Assembly: GCA_050043005.1 (NCBI GenBank)
Contig: JBHJIZ010000013.1
Coordinates: 1 to 50,425 of the forward strand
Direction: 5' to 3'
DNA length: 50,425 nt
DNA from: Thermohalobaculum sp050043005
GTDB taxonomy: Bacteria; Pseudomonadota; Alphaproteobacteria; Rhodobacterales; Rhodobacteraceae
The position numbers and the translations under genes are program-made. Positions 34,968-43,572 of the stretch are shown here, one piece after another. The notes under the pieces are model-generated. The model did not search any database and was not told the DNA's origin. It saw nothing but the letters and a program-made list of their open reading frames with translations. Every line of letters starts with the position of its first letter. The first letter of the stretch is position 1.

Positions 34968-35870
34968 ATGACAGCGACGGCTGATATGATCCTAGAGCGG
35001 CGCCGCATCCGGCGCCGCCTAACCTTTTGGCGTATCCTCGCAATCGCCGCGGTTCTGGTTGCAGTCCTAATGATGATCCCGAACTCGATCGCCTCGGGTG
35101 ACCACATCGCGCGGGTCAGTATCGATGGCGTGATCCAGGATGATCCCGATCGTGACCGTCTTCTAAAGAAGCTTGTTGACGACGACGCGGTCAAAGCCGT
35201 GATCGTCAGGATAAACTCGCCGGGCGGGACGGTCGTCGCATCGGAAGCTCTTTACGAACAATTGCGGTCCATTGCCGAAGACAAACCGGTCGTGGCTGTG
35301 ATGACAGAGTACGCGGCGTCGGGCGGTTACATCACGGCCCTGGCCAGCGATTACATCATTGCTCGTGGAAACACGCTCACGGGCTCGATTGGCGTTTTAT
35401 CCCAGGTCCCCAATGTCGCTGGGCTTATGGAAATGATCGGCGTCGGTGTGACACGCATCAAGAGCGCACCGCTGAAAGCAGAACCATCGGTAACAGAGGT
35501 TCCCTCTCCAGCCGCTCTCAAAGCCCAGGAAGCTCTGATTGCCGACATGTTCGGCTGGTTTCGGGGCTTGGTCGAGGAGCGCCGAGGGCTTTCCGGCGAG
35601 GCCTTGAACAGAGTGACCGACGGTCGTGCATTCACTGGGCGGCAGGCGCTGGAACTCAGTCTGATTGATGTTATCGGCGACGAAGAGACCGCACTTGCTT
35701 GGCTCGAGGAAGAACATGCGATCGATGGCGAGACCAAGATCAAAGAACAACTATGGGGTGATAAGGCACGGCCTTGGCCGTTCTCATCTATTCTGAACGC
35801 TCAGGACGCGCTGACAGCGATTGGTCAACTGAATTCGGGACTTCCGCGCCTCTACGCTGTGATTCAATGA
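34968..35870 (+). CDS. sppA: Signal peptide peptidase SppA, short form
   Basis: 300 aa. One N-terminal membrane helix (about 20-38), then an S49 peptidase domain: RINSPGGTVVASE, nucleophile S118 in AASGGYI, TGSIGVL and the general-base Lys in TRIKSAPLK (K165 or K170). This is the single-domain form, which oligomerises; it degrades leftover signal peptides in the membrane. It is 15 bp behind rpsA and probably read from the same transcript. A weak ribosome site leaves the exact start open. Confidence 0.9.
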   Translation: MTATADMILERRRIRRRLTFWRILAIAAVLVAVLMMIPNSIASGDHIARVSIDGVIQDDPDRDRLLKKLVDDDAVKAVIVRINSPGGTVVASEALYEQLRSIAEDKPVVAVMTEYAASGGYITALASDYIIARGNTLTGSIGVLSQVPNVAGLMEMIGVGVTRIKSAPLKAEPSVTEVPSPAALKAQEALIADMFGWFRGLVEERRGLSGEALNRVTDGRAFTGRQALELSLIDVIGDEETALAWLEEEHAIDGETKIKEQLWGDKARPWPFSSILNAQDALTAIGQLNSGLPRLYAVIQ

Positions 35871-35986
35871 CATAATCGCGTTCATTTCCCGATGCGGACG
35901 TTGACGCCGATCCATGCCCGTGAGACCGTTAGGCTATAAAAACCGAGTAGAATCACGGCGTAACGGGGAGCCTTGGGGGACAATCG

Positions 35987-36265
35987 ATGATCAAGTCGGA
36001 GTTGATTCAGCAAATAGCTGAAGACAATCCCCATCTGTATCAGCGCGATGTGGAACGGATTGTTTCGACCGTGTTCGAGGAAATCACAGCGGCTTTGTCG
36101 CGGGGCGACAGGGTTGAACTTCGCGGCTTTGGCGCCTTTTCTGTAAAGCAGCGCGAAGGGCGAGTCGGCCGGAATCCCCGAACGGGCGATCAGGTCACTG
36201 TCCCACCGAAAACCGTGCCGTTCTTCAAGACCGGCAAGGAGTTGCGCGAGCGGATGAACAACTGA
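35987..36265 (+). CDS. ihfB: Integration host factor, beta subunit
   Basis: 92 aa. HU/IHF fold with the DNA-intercalating arm GRNPRTGDQV and the GFGAF signature (RGFGAFSV). Pairs with IHF-alpha and bends DNA. A 116-bp gap before it contains a GGGGAG site near the start; promoter elements are not obvious. Confidence 0.95.
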   Translation: MIKSELIQQIAEDNPHLYQRDVERIVSTVFEEITAALSRGDRVELRGFGAFSVKQREGRVGRNPRTGDQVTVPPKTVPFFKTGKELRERMNN

Positions 36266-36322
36266 CCGCAGATGACCACGATCAAGGTCGCACAAGCGGT
36301 CTAAAATTGGAGTGTGATCGTG

Positions 36323-36658
36323 ATGCGGACCATCAAGCTCATCTTGCTTGTAATCGTACTCTTGGCACTGATGCTTGTCATCTCTGCAAACATGGCACCG
36401 GTCGATCTTCGTATGCTTCCACCAGCTTTGGGCGTCGATCTCTACAGCGTTCAGGCAGTCCCATTGTCCTTCGTGATCGTCGCGGCAGTGACGCTCGGGT
36501 TCTTGATCGGTTTGCTGATCGAGTTCCTGCGCGAAGGGAAGCATCGCGCCAATCTTGCACGCAAACGGCGCGAGATCAGTACGCTTCGCGAAGAGAACGC
36601 CCGCCTTGCGTCAAAAGTCGGCGAGAAGGACGGCGATCTTGCCATTCTCGCAACCTAG
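36323..36658 (+). CDS. lapA: LapA-domain (DUF1049) membrane protein
   Basis: 111 aa from ATG 36323; GTG codons at 36314 and 36320 are alternatives behind the same TTGGAG site. Two membrane helices (about 5-23 and 43-63) followed by a coiled-coil tail (KRREISTLREENARLASKVGEKDG). LapA works with LapB in control of LPS synthesis in enterics; the same role here is inferred. It lies between ihfB and trpF, as in many alphaproteobacteria, and its 3' end overlaps the likely trpF start. Confidence 0.82.
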   Translation: MRTIKLILLVIVLLALMLVISANMAPVDLRMLPPALGVDLYSVQAVPLSFVIVAAVTLGFLIGLLIEFLREGKHRANLARKRREISTLREENARLASKVGEKDGDLAILAT

Positions 36659-37322
36659 CGACGGCAATGACAGGCGCGTCAGGGTCAAGATCTGTGGGCT
36701 GACCACGCCGGAAGCTGCCACGGCAGCTTCGACCGCCGGAGCGGACTACCTCGGGTTCAACTTCTACCCTAAATCACCGCGATCGATCTCGATCGCAGGG
36801 GCATCCGCTGCCCTCGCACAACTCCCGAAATCCGTCGTCAACGTTGCCTTGGTGGTCAATCCCGAGGATTCACTGATCCAAGAGCTCTCGCGATTGCCGT
36901 TCGATTTGCTTCAATTGCACGGATCGGAACCGCCGGAGCGGGTAACGGAGTTGCGAGAGAAAACGGGTTTGCCGGTCATGAAAGTGGTCGGCATCGCGGA
37001 TGCCAGTGACCTCGAAAAGATCACTGTCTACGAGCCCGTTGCCGATCAGCTTCTTGTCGATGCCAAGCCGCCGCGCGACGCAAAGCTTCCAGGAGGCAAC
37101 GGTATCCAGTTTGATTGGCGGCTCATTGCAGATCGTGAGTGGAAGAAACCCTGGATGCTTGCCGGTGGTCTGACTCCAGCCAATGTCGGGTCGGCAATTC
37201 AGCTTACCGGCGCACGTCAAGTGGATGTGGCGTCGGGTGTCGAAGCTGCGCCGGGCATCAAGAGCCCTGCTCTGATCCGAGACTTCATCGAGGCAGCTCG
37301 GCGCCCCACTGTCACCGCTTGA
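36639..37322 (+). CDS. trpF: Phosphoribosylanthranilate isomerase
   Basis: 227 aa if started at TTG 36639. There is no ATG or GTG between the upstream TAG-containing frame and the conserved VKICGLT; TTG at 36639 has AAGGA 9 nt before it and gives near-normal length, overlapping lapA by 20 nt. Catalytic Cys in KICGLT and the Asp in LLVDAKPP; phosphate site in LAGGLTPANV and VDVASGVE. Third step of tryptophan synthesis. trpB and trpA are not seen. The stop codon directly abuts that of the convergent SCO1 gene. Confidence 0.9.
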   Translation: MPFSQPSDGNDRRVRVKICGLTTPEAATAASTAGADYLGFNFYPKSPRSISIAGASAALAQLPKSVVNVALVVNPEDSLIQELSRLPFDLLQLHGSEPPERVTELREKTGLPVMKVVGIADASDLEKITVYEPVADQLLVDAKPPRDAKLPGGNGIQFDWRLIADREWKKPWMLAGGLTPANVGSAIQLTGARQVDVASGVEAAPGIKSPALIRDFIEAARRPTVTA

Positions 37323-37943
37323 TCAGGTGCCGGATTCAGCGAGGATCTTTTCAATATCATCGGCGTATTGCTCGGCGGGAAACTCCCGTCGAAAGATTGT
37401 CGCAACACCAGTTTCCGGAAGCACGAAGTAGACATAGCCCGTGTGGTTCATGAGGTATTCTGCAGCGGAGTCTTCGACGTCGACACGCTGGTAGAAGACC
37501 CGATACTCATCAGCGGCCGCTCGCACTTCAGCCTCGGTCCCTGTCAAGGCGACAAGCTTCGGATGCACGGCTTCCGCAAAGTACGTGAGCTCCTTCGCCG
37601 TGTCCCTGGCCGGGTCGATGGTCACGAAGACCGGTTGAACATCGATCCCTCTTTCGTCCAGCAGATCAACGGTGTCGACCATGACCTGAGTGTCGATTGG
37701 GCAGATATCCGGACAAAACGTGTACCCGAAGTAGATGAGCGTGGCGCGGTCGATCTCCTTTTCCGAGGACCAACGCTCACCAGTGTGAGCAGTCAGCTCA
37801 AATGGTCCTCCGATATCAGCACCATCGGCGTTTATCATCGCCGGCGAGACGTACGCCGGCGACGGGCTGAGCACCGTCCACCCAGCCCATCCAACAAGAC
37901 CAACAACAAAAACCGCGGCAATGGCGAGCATGGATTTGGTCAT
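37323..37943 (-). CDS. senC: SCO1/SenC/PrrC-family copper protein
   Basis: 206 aa from ATG 37943 with a GGAGG site. An N-terminal membrane anchor (about 6-23) is followed by a periplasmic thioredoxin-like domain. Copper ligands: CPDIC (CxxxC) and the distal His in MNHTGYVY. SCO proteins deliver copper to the CuA site of cytochrome oxidase; SenC/PrrC is also linked to the RegB/RegA system. It is divergent from regB. No regA lies behind it, where several Rhodobacterales have it; trpF is there instead. Confidence 0.9.
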   Translation of the reverse strand: MTKSMLAIAAVFVVGLVGWAGWTVLSPSPAYVSPAMINADGADIGGPFELTAHTGERWSSEKEIDRATLIYFGYTFCPDICPIDTQVMVDTVDLLDERGIDVQPVFVTIDPARDTAKELTYFAEAVHPKLVALTGTEAEVRAAADEYRVFYQRVDVEDSAAEYLMNHTGYVYFVLPETGVATIFRREFPAEQYADDIEKILAESGT

Positions 37944-37979
37944 GGTATCCTCCGGGATATACGGCCTTATGCGTAGCTG

Positions 37980-37990
37980 GGATTGCAATC
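37980..37990. promoter_or_regulatory. Palindromic core GGATTGCAATC in the SCO1/regB gap
   Basis: The 10-bp palindrome GATTGCAATC with a leading G is identical to the core of the 14-bp palindrome at 8682-8695. It lies 37 bp upstream of the SCO1 start and 68 bp upstream of regB. Possible operator for one or both genes. Confidence 0.35.
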
Positions 37991-38057
37991 TGGCGCATCA
38001 AGGCGTCAGAAGACGAATCAGCATTTGTTGAATAGCCGCACCTTGCAAAGAGACATC

Positions 38058-39482
38058 GTGGTCGAAACCCAACATCACTCGCTTTTCAACCTGCGCGCTC
38101 GCGGCGACTGGGTCAGGCTGCGGACCTTGCTGGTGCTGCGATGGATGGCCATTACGGGCCAGGCGGCGACGGTCCTCTTCGCGACACAAGTTTTGTCTTT
38201 TCAGCTTCCGCTCGCCGTGTGCGCGCTGGCGATATCGGCCTCGGTTTCGCTGAACATCGTCATGCACATCGTGTATCCGTCAGAGACGCGATTGAGCGAA
38301 CGTGGAACGCTGTTATCGCTTCTCTTCGACCTGTCGCAACTCGCGATCATGCTGATGCTGTGTGGTGGTCTGAGCAATCCGTTCGCGGTGCTCATCCTGG
38401 CCCCTGTCACAATCGCTGCCACAGCGCTGCGCCTACGATCGACGATTGTCGTCAGCGTAGCTGCGTTGCTCAGCATCCCGCTTATGGCTTTGTTGTATCT
38501 GCCGTTGGTTCAGGTGGATGGCAGCTTGCTCCAGATTCCAAGTCTGCTGCGGTACGGCGTTGCCGCGGCCTTGGCGATCGGCGTGATCTTCGTTGCATTG
38601 TATTCAAGGCGCGTGACGGTCGAAAGCTACGCCATGTCCGAGGCCTTATCGGCAACGCAGATCGCTCTGTCGCGTGAGCAGCGTCTTGCCGCGATCGGTG
38701 GAATTGCCGCCGCGGCCGCACATGAACTCGGCACACCGCTTGCCACGATCAAGCTCGTTGCAAGCGAGTTGGCCAATGAACTCGAAGATCATTCGGAACT
38801 GGCCGAGGACGTCGCGTTGATCCGGTCGGAAGCCGACAGATGCGGTGCCATCATGGCCGACCTTAGCCAAGGCGGACGGGATGATCGGCACGTCAAATTG
38901 GCCCCAGTCTCGACAGTGATCGAGGAAGCGGCACAACCTCACGCAACACGCGGCAAGCAATTGCGCATTCGAATCAACGGTGTCCTCGCCGAACACACAA
39001 AAGGTGAACAGCCAACCGTGCGGAGGAGTCCGGAACTGATCCATGGGCTGCGGAATGCGATTCAGAACGCCGTCGACTTTGCCGAAACAACGGTTTGGAT
39101 CGACGCAACGATCGTGGAGGGCCGTCTTCGTATTGCCGTCGGGGATGACGGCCCGGGCTTTGGTCCAGATATCTTACCAAAGCTTGGAGAACCCTATGTG
39201 TCGACACGCGCGCGCGGAGACCGGCGCGACCGCGATGGATCGTACGAAGGAATGGGGTTGGGCTTGTTCATCGCGCGGACGCTTCTTGAGCGGACAGGTG
39301 CATCCTTAGCGTTCGCGAACGGTTCTGACACACGACGCCGGAGCGGTCGGCAACATCATGACGGGGATTTGCAGCACCCCCCAGGCGCAATAATTGAAAT
39401 GACATGGCCACTCGACAGCCTTGTCGTCAGAAAAGAACAGGTCCGAGGGGCGCTCGGACCAAACGACAGATTCGAAGCGTAG
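38058..39482 (+). CDS. regB: RegB/PrrB redox-sensing histidine kinase
   Basis: 474 aa from GTG 38058. This start places the phospho-His at H222 (HELGTPLATI), the redox Cys at C262 (DRCG) and the quinone motif GGLSNPF at 103-109; R. capsulatus RegB has H225 and C265, so the offset is only three. Six hydrophobic segments (about 27-175) precede the kinase core; the ATPase part has NAIQNAVDFA, GDDGPGFG and GLFIAR. It controls redox-dependent genes through RegA, which is not in the window. Divergent from SCO1. Confidence 0.93.
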   Translation: MVETQHHSLFNLRARGDWVRLRTLLVLRWMAITGQAATVLFATQVLSFQLPLAVCALAISASVSLNIVMHIVYPSETRLSERGTLLSLLFDLSQLAIMLMLCGGLSNPFAVLILAPVTIAATALRLRSTIVVSVAALLSIPLMALLYLPLVQVDGSLLQIPSLLRYGVAAALAIGVIFVALYSRRVTVESYAMSEALSATQIALSREQRLAAIGGIAAAAAHELGTPLATIKLVASELANELEDHSELAEDVALIRSEADRCGAIMADLSQGGRDDRHVKLAPVSTVIEEAAQPHATRGKQLRIRINGVLAEHTKGEQPTVRRSPELIHGLRNAIQNAVDFAETTVWIDATIVEGRLRIAVGDDGPGFGPDILPKLGEPYVSTRARGDRRDRDGSYEGMGLGLFIARTLLERTGASLAFANGSDTRRRSGRQHHDGDLQHPPGAIIEMTWPLDSLVVRKEQVRGALGPNDRFEA

Positions 39483-39626
39483 CCAAGCCCCAGATGCAAT
39501 ACATGCGGGCTTCGGAACCGAATCAGGTGAAGACCGGAATCAGAACAACCTATAGGTGTTGCGGTGAACGTGACGTGTGGTTATCAGTGAACGGGTCAGA
39601 TGTGTCTTTGAGGTGGAAATAACCAA

Positions 39627-40049
39627 GTGGAACTTGGTGCGTCCGATATCCTGGTGATCGCCTCGGTCGGCGTGATTGGTTTGGCGTTCGCGATGTGGCG
39701 AATGCTGTATGTCCCTGCGGGCTCATCCGCACGGGATCTCCTCACAGATGGCGCTGTGGTCGTGATCGCGGACGGTTTGGTGCAAGAGATCTCGGTAGAG
39801 GCCTCGGACATCCTTGGGAACTGCATCGGCAAGCCGATCGTGCGCGTGCTTGAAGATTTCCTGCAAGACGACTCTGTGGATGTACGAGATGCGGTGAACC
39901 GCCTGGAAATGACCGGCGATCCCGTCAATATGCTGGTGTATGATCGTGACTCTCGTGCTTTCGAACTCATCGGAGCACCGGCGGGCAGTCTGATACGTCT
40001 GGTTCTCAGAGACGCCGGATATCTCGACACCCGGCTAAAAGCGGCGTAA
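39627..40049 (+). CDS. N-terminal fragment of a PAS-domain sensor protein
   Basis: 140 aa from a GTG with AGGTGG upstream. One membrane helix (about 8-28), then a PAS-like domain (about 40-130; AVVVIADGLVQEIS, ASDILGNCIGKPIVRVLEDFL). It ends at a TAA after RLKAA; the same frame continues without interruption into the next segment, so this is probably the first part of one gene. If translated alone it would be a membrane-anchored PAS protein. Confidence 0.7.
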   Translation: MELGASDILVIASVGVIGLAFAMWRMLYVPAGSSARDLLTDGAVVVIADGLVQEISVEASDILGNCIGKPIVRVLEDFLQDDSVDVRDAVNRLEMTGDPVNMLVYDRDSRAFELIGAPAGSLIRLVLRDAGYLDTRLKAA

Positions 40050-40076
40050 GAACGAATAAATGCCGCCGATGCACTT

Positions 40077-41924
40077 GTGCAGGGGCGGAACTGGGAACGC
40101 GTAACACTGCGCGGCCTGATGTCTGACGCTCCAATCATCGCATGGAACCGCACAGCCGATGGTGGCATCAACTGGGCTGACGGGACAATCCGAATGCGGA
40201 ACGGATCAGTCTCTGCTGACCAGGCAGTCGACCTGATCGTCGCGCGCACAAAACTGAACAATCAGCCCGCTCTTGTCGGACAGCCTCAGAAGTCGCGGAT
40301 CGAGATTGTCATCAACGATGGGTCGGACACGATCTCGTTGCATGTCACAGAGGTCGTGCGCGCGAACGGCGATCGCATTGGCTTCGCCACCGATGCCAGC
40401 ACTGCGGCCTCCGCCGAACGGACCTTGACGCGGTTCGTTCAGACAATGACGGAAACGTTTGCTCACCTGACTGTTGGGCTTGCGATTTTCGACCGGAACC
40501 AGACGCTCGCACTCTTTAATCCGGCGCTCGTGCAGATGTGGCAGCTCGAACCGGCCTGGTTGGCCCGACGACCTTCGCTGCGAGATATTGTCGATGAATT
40601 GCGTGCATCGCGGCGCCTGCCGGAATTGCAGGATTTCCACAAGTGGCGGTCCGAACTGCTGAGCCTATTCGAAAATACCGAAGCCGCCGACTACGAAGAG
40701 CTGTGGCATCTGGCGAACGGGTCGAACATTCGGGTTCTGGCAAGGCCACACCCGCATGGTTCGCTGGCCTTCATATTCGACGACGTCACCGAACGTATGC
40801 GGCTCGAGCAACGGTATCGGCACTCGATCGACCTACGGCGTGTAACGCTGGATGGGCTGGATGAAGGCATAGCGGTGTTCGGCGCGAACGGTCTACTTCA
40901 ATTCATCAACCAAGCTTTTCATGATATCTGGGGGACAAACAGCGAGAGTGTGTACGCGGCAATGCACATTCGTCAGTTCATCCCGCTTTGCCAGCAACTT
41001 TCGCCTGACGGAGACATCTGGCGGCGCCTGCACAGCTTCGTGACCGGAGAAGACAATCGGAGAGAGTGGGAAGCTCAGGTCACGACACAAGCGGGACAAA
41101 CGCTTAGCGCCCGGTTCTCGCCTCTGCCGGATGGCTCCACCATGGCAGTCTTCACAAACATAACTGACTCTAAACGCATTTCGCTCCAGTTCGCGCAAAA
41201 GTCATTTTCGTTGCGCTTCTCACTTGCGGTCAGGGACCACGTTGTACAGCGCTTCGGCGAACGGGTTCGTGCACCTCTGGCTCAGCTTGCGGAACAGCAA
41301 TCGACTGCCGCGTCGGATGCTGACGCAAGCGCGTCGAAGATAACTCCCGTCGTGGAACAGATCGATAGAATCCTCGATCTGGTCGAGTTGTCTGATGTCG
41401 ATTCGCCAGAGGATTACGAGACTGTGGACCTGAACCAAGCTGTTCAGCTTGGCTGCGACCTGCTCGTTGCTCGAGCAAGCAACGAGCAAGTTTCGCTGTC
41501 GTCCTCAGATGGAACCGTCGAGACACATGTCACGGGCGATCAGTGCCTTTTGACGCAAGTAACGTTTGCGATGGGACAGATGGCTTTGGAACTTCTTGGC
41601 CCGGGATCGCGGGCCGAGTTTTCATTCGATGCCACACCACCTGATTTCTGGATCGTCTTGGCTGGATCCCCGGCGGTGACATCGCAGACCCGCGGCCCAT
41701 CAGTTCATTCCACCCGTGAGGTCCTTGAACAACTGGTCGCAAGACATCGCGGCGTTTTGAGTGTTTCTGAAACTCAGGCGACGGGCGAGGTTCGGATCGA
41801 GGCGCGTTTTGGCCCTTCGATACATCCACAAGAACTCCCGGACCTGCTAGAAGACCATGACACCGGCGGCGAGAACGAACCTTCAAATGTTCTCCGGCTA
41901 CCTCCCACCGCCCAACGCGAGTGA
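40077..41924 (+). CDS. C-terminal part of the PAS-domain sensor protein (degenerate kinase)
   Basis: 615 aa from GTG 40077, which has no ribosome site, so independent translation is doubtful. Two or three PAS-like domains (about 120-245 with VGLAIFDRNQTLALFNPALVQMW; about 255-365 with LDEGIAVFGANGLLQFINQAF). The region after 380 looks like a histidine-kinase core that has decayed: GERVRAPLAQL replaces the usual HELRTPL and no G-box GxGLG is seen. Probably a sensor without kinase activity. Placed just upstream of tsaE. Confidence 0.7.
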   Translation: MQGRNWERVTLRGLMSDAPIIAWNRTADGGINWADGTIRMRNGSVSADQAVDLIVARTKLNNQPALVGQPQKSRIEIVINDGSDTISLHVTEVVRANGDRIGFATDASTAASAERTLTRFVQTMTETFAHLTVGLAIFDRNQTLALFNPALVQMWQLEPAWLARRPSLRDIVDELRASRRLPELQDFHKWRSELLSLFENTEAADYEELWHLANGSNIRVLARPHPHGSLAFIFDDVTERMRLEQRYRHSIDLRRVTLDGLDEGIAVFGANGLLQFINQAFHDIWGTNSESVYAAMHIRQFIPLCQQLSPDGDIWRRLHSFVTGEDNRREWEAQVTTQAGQTLSARFSPLPDGSTMAVFTNITDSKRISLQFAQKSFSLRFSLAVRDHVVQRFGERVRAPLAQLAEQQSTAASDADASASKITPVVEQIDRILDLVELSDVDSPEDYETVDLNQAVQLGCDLLVARASNEQVSLSSSDGTVETHVTGDQCLLTQVTFAMGQMALELLGPGSRAEFSFDATPPDFWIVLAGSPAVTSQTRGPSVHSTREVLEQLVARHRGVLSVSETQATGEVRIEARFGPSIHPQELPDLLEDHDTGGENEPSNVLRLPPTAQRE

Positions 41925-42013
41925 ACCCCAGCCAACCTCGTAGTTTCATCACAGACGTACAGTTCACACCTTCGCCGTGTCGCGCTAGGGATATGGTGTG
42001 AGATTTCACGGGT

Positions 42014-42520
42014 ATGACCGAGCGAGCAGGCACTGTGCACGAGCCCGACACTTTGCGACGCGATGTTACGACACGCTCTGTTCAGGAAACCGTGTCCATC
42101 GGTCGATTGCTTGCCGACACGTTGGCTGCCGGGGACGTGCTCTTGCTCCGAGGTCAGCTGGGTGCCGGGAAGTCGGTCTTGTGCCGTGCGGCCATACAGG
42201 CGCTGTTACGGAACCCATCGCTCGAGGTCGCATCACCGAGCTATACGGTCGTCAACGTCTATGCCGCACCGAAGTTCGATGTTTGGCACGTTGATCTCTA
42301 TCGGCTTGGCGCTCCCGACGAAATAATCGAACTTGGGATCGAGGACGCAGGCGCCAACGCGGTAATGCTCGTCGAGTGGGGAAATCGCTGGCCGGATCCA
42401 CCCGCAAGGCGTCTGGAAATCGAGATCGGGGTTGTGTCTGCGGATGTTCGGCACATCAAGGTCGACGCACATGGCGATGGCTGGCAGAAGGTCGTCACGG
42501 CACTGGAGCGAGTAGCGTGA
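42014..42520 (+). CDS. tsaE: tRNA threonylcarbamoyladenosine biosynthesis ATPase TsaE
   Basis: 168 aa. Walker A GQLGAGKS (47-54), the SPSYTVVNVY segment and the HVDLYRL block with LVEWGNR are diagnostic. TsaE drives the TsaB-TsaD complex in making t6A on ANN-decoding tRNAs. The stop overlaps the next gene by GTGA. Confidence 0.94.
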   Translation: MTERAGTVHEPDTLRRDVTTRSVQETVSIGRLLADTLAAGDVLLLRGQLGAGKSVLCRAAIQALLRNPSLEVASPSYTVVNVYAAPKFDVWHVDLYRLGAPDEIIELGIEDAGANAVMLVEWGNRWPDPPARRLEIEIGVVSADVRHIKVDAHGDGWQKVVTALERVA

Positions 42521-43572
42521 ACACGATCAAGGTCTCAGTCGCGCGAGATGAAGAGATCCTTGCTTTTTTGAGCGGGACCGAATGGCGTGGAGAGCAGCCC
42601 AGACCACTGGCCGGGGATGCTTCCAACCGACGCTACCTGCGTTTGAACGGGAAGCTCGGCCCAGCCGTGTTGATGGACGCTCCGCCCGAAAAAGGCGAAG
42701 ACGTCACTCCATTCGTTGCCGTTACAGACTGGCTCCGAGCACAAGGGTTTTCAGCCCCAGAAGTGTATGCTGTCGACGCGGCGCGCGGAATTCTTCTTTT
42801 GGAAGACCTTGGCGACAGTCTGTTCGCCCGGCATCTCGCCGAGACACCAAGCGATCAAACGCTGGTTTATGAAGCGGCTGTTGACACTCTTGTCGAACTC
42901 TCTGGTTTCAAGGCCCCGCCCACAATTGGTCGGACCGCCTATCCTCTCGCAGCCTACGACCTGTCCATACTTTTTCGCGAGGCGTGCCTCCTCACAGACT
43001 GGTGGCTGCCCGTCGCACGACAGGACTTCTCCTCAAAAGACCTCAAAGCGGACTACATCGGAACACTCGAACCCGTTCTGAAGACAGTCGCGGCGCACCG
43101 CGAAACACTGGTTCTGCGCGACTATCAATCCGAAAACCTGATCTGGCTGCCTGATCGTCGTAACACCGGCAGGGTCGGGCTTCTTGACTACCAGGACGCA
43201 CTTGCCGGTCACGCGGCCTATGATTTGGTTTCGCTTCTGGAAGATGCGCGTCGAGACACGTTGCCAGACCTGCAGGACGCAATGCTCACGCGTTTTCTGG
43301 ACCGGACCACTGAGTTCGACGCCGACACGTTTCGCCGCGACTACGCAATCCTGGGTGCGCAACGCAACCTCAAGATCATCGGCATTTTTACGCGTCTGGC
43401 TGTGCGCGACGGCAAGCCCGGGTATCTCGACCTCATCCCACGGGTCTGGCGGCATCTGATGCATGACTTGGAACATCCCATCTGGTCAGGACTCAACGGC
43501 TGGATCGCATCAAACGTGCCAGCGCCTGACCCTGCAACTCTGGATCGCGTTCGCGCCAAGGTGACGGCATGA
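42517..43572 (+). CDS. amgK: Aminoglycoside-phosphotransferase-fold sugar kinase, AmgK-like
   Basis: 351 aa from GTG 42517 (GTGA overlap with tsaE). APH fold: LEDLGDSLFA, catalytic LRDYQSENLIWLP (D with N five residues on) and the metal site LLDYQDALAGHAAYDLVSL. AmgK phosphorylates N-acetylmuramate/N-acetylglucosamine at the anomeric position in peptidoglycan recycling, then MurU makes the UDP sugar. The neighbouring MurU-like gene supports this assignment over an antibiotic-resistance enzyme. Confidence 0.85.
   Translation: MNTIKVSVARDEEILAFLSGTEWRGEQPRPLAGDASNRRYLRLNGKLGPAVLMDAPPEKGEDVTPFVAVTDWLRAQGFSAPEVYAVDAARGILLLEDLGDSLFARHLAETPSDQTLVYEAAVDTLVELSGFKAPPTIGRTAYPLAAYDLSILFREACLLTDWWLPVARQDFSSKDLKADYIGTLEPVLKTVAAHRETLVLRDYQSENLIWLPDRRNTGRVGLLDYQDALAGHAAYDLVSLLEDARRDTLPDLQDAMLTRFLDRTTEFDADTFRRDYAILGAQRNLKIIGIFTRLAVRDGKPGYLDLIPRVWRHLMHDLEHPIWSGLNGWIASNVPAPDPATLDRVRAKVTA

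Larger units (their letters stand above)
39627..41924 (+). pseudogene. PAS-domain sensor gene interrupted by a single in-frame TAA
   Basis: The frame 39627-41924 would encode 765 residues but for one TAA at 40047-40049. Around the stop the reading RLKAA-stop-ERINAADALV looks like a normal coiled linker; a single G-to-T change from GAA would create the stop. No frameshift or insertion is present. It may be a pseudogene, a strain-specific mutation, or a sequencing error. Confidence 0.7.

Noticed and set aside
42517..43572. Aminoglycoside-resistance phosphotransferase
   Set aside because: Although the fold is the same, the position between tsaE and a MurU-like gene fits the AmgK sugar kinase.
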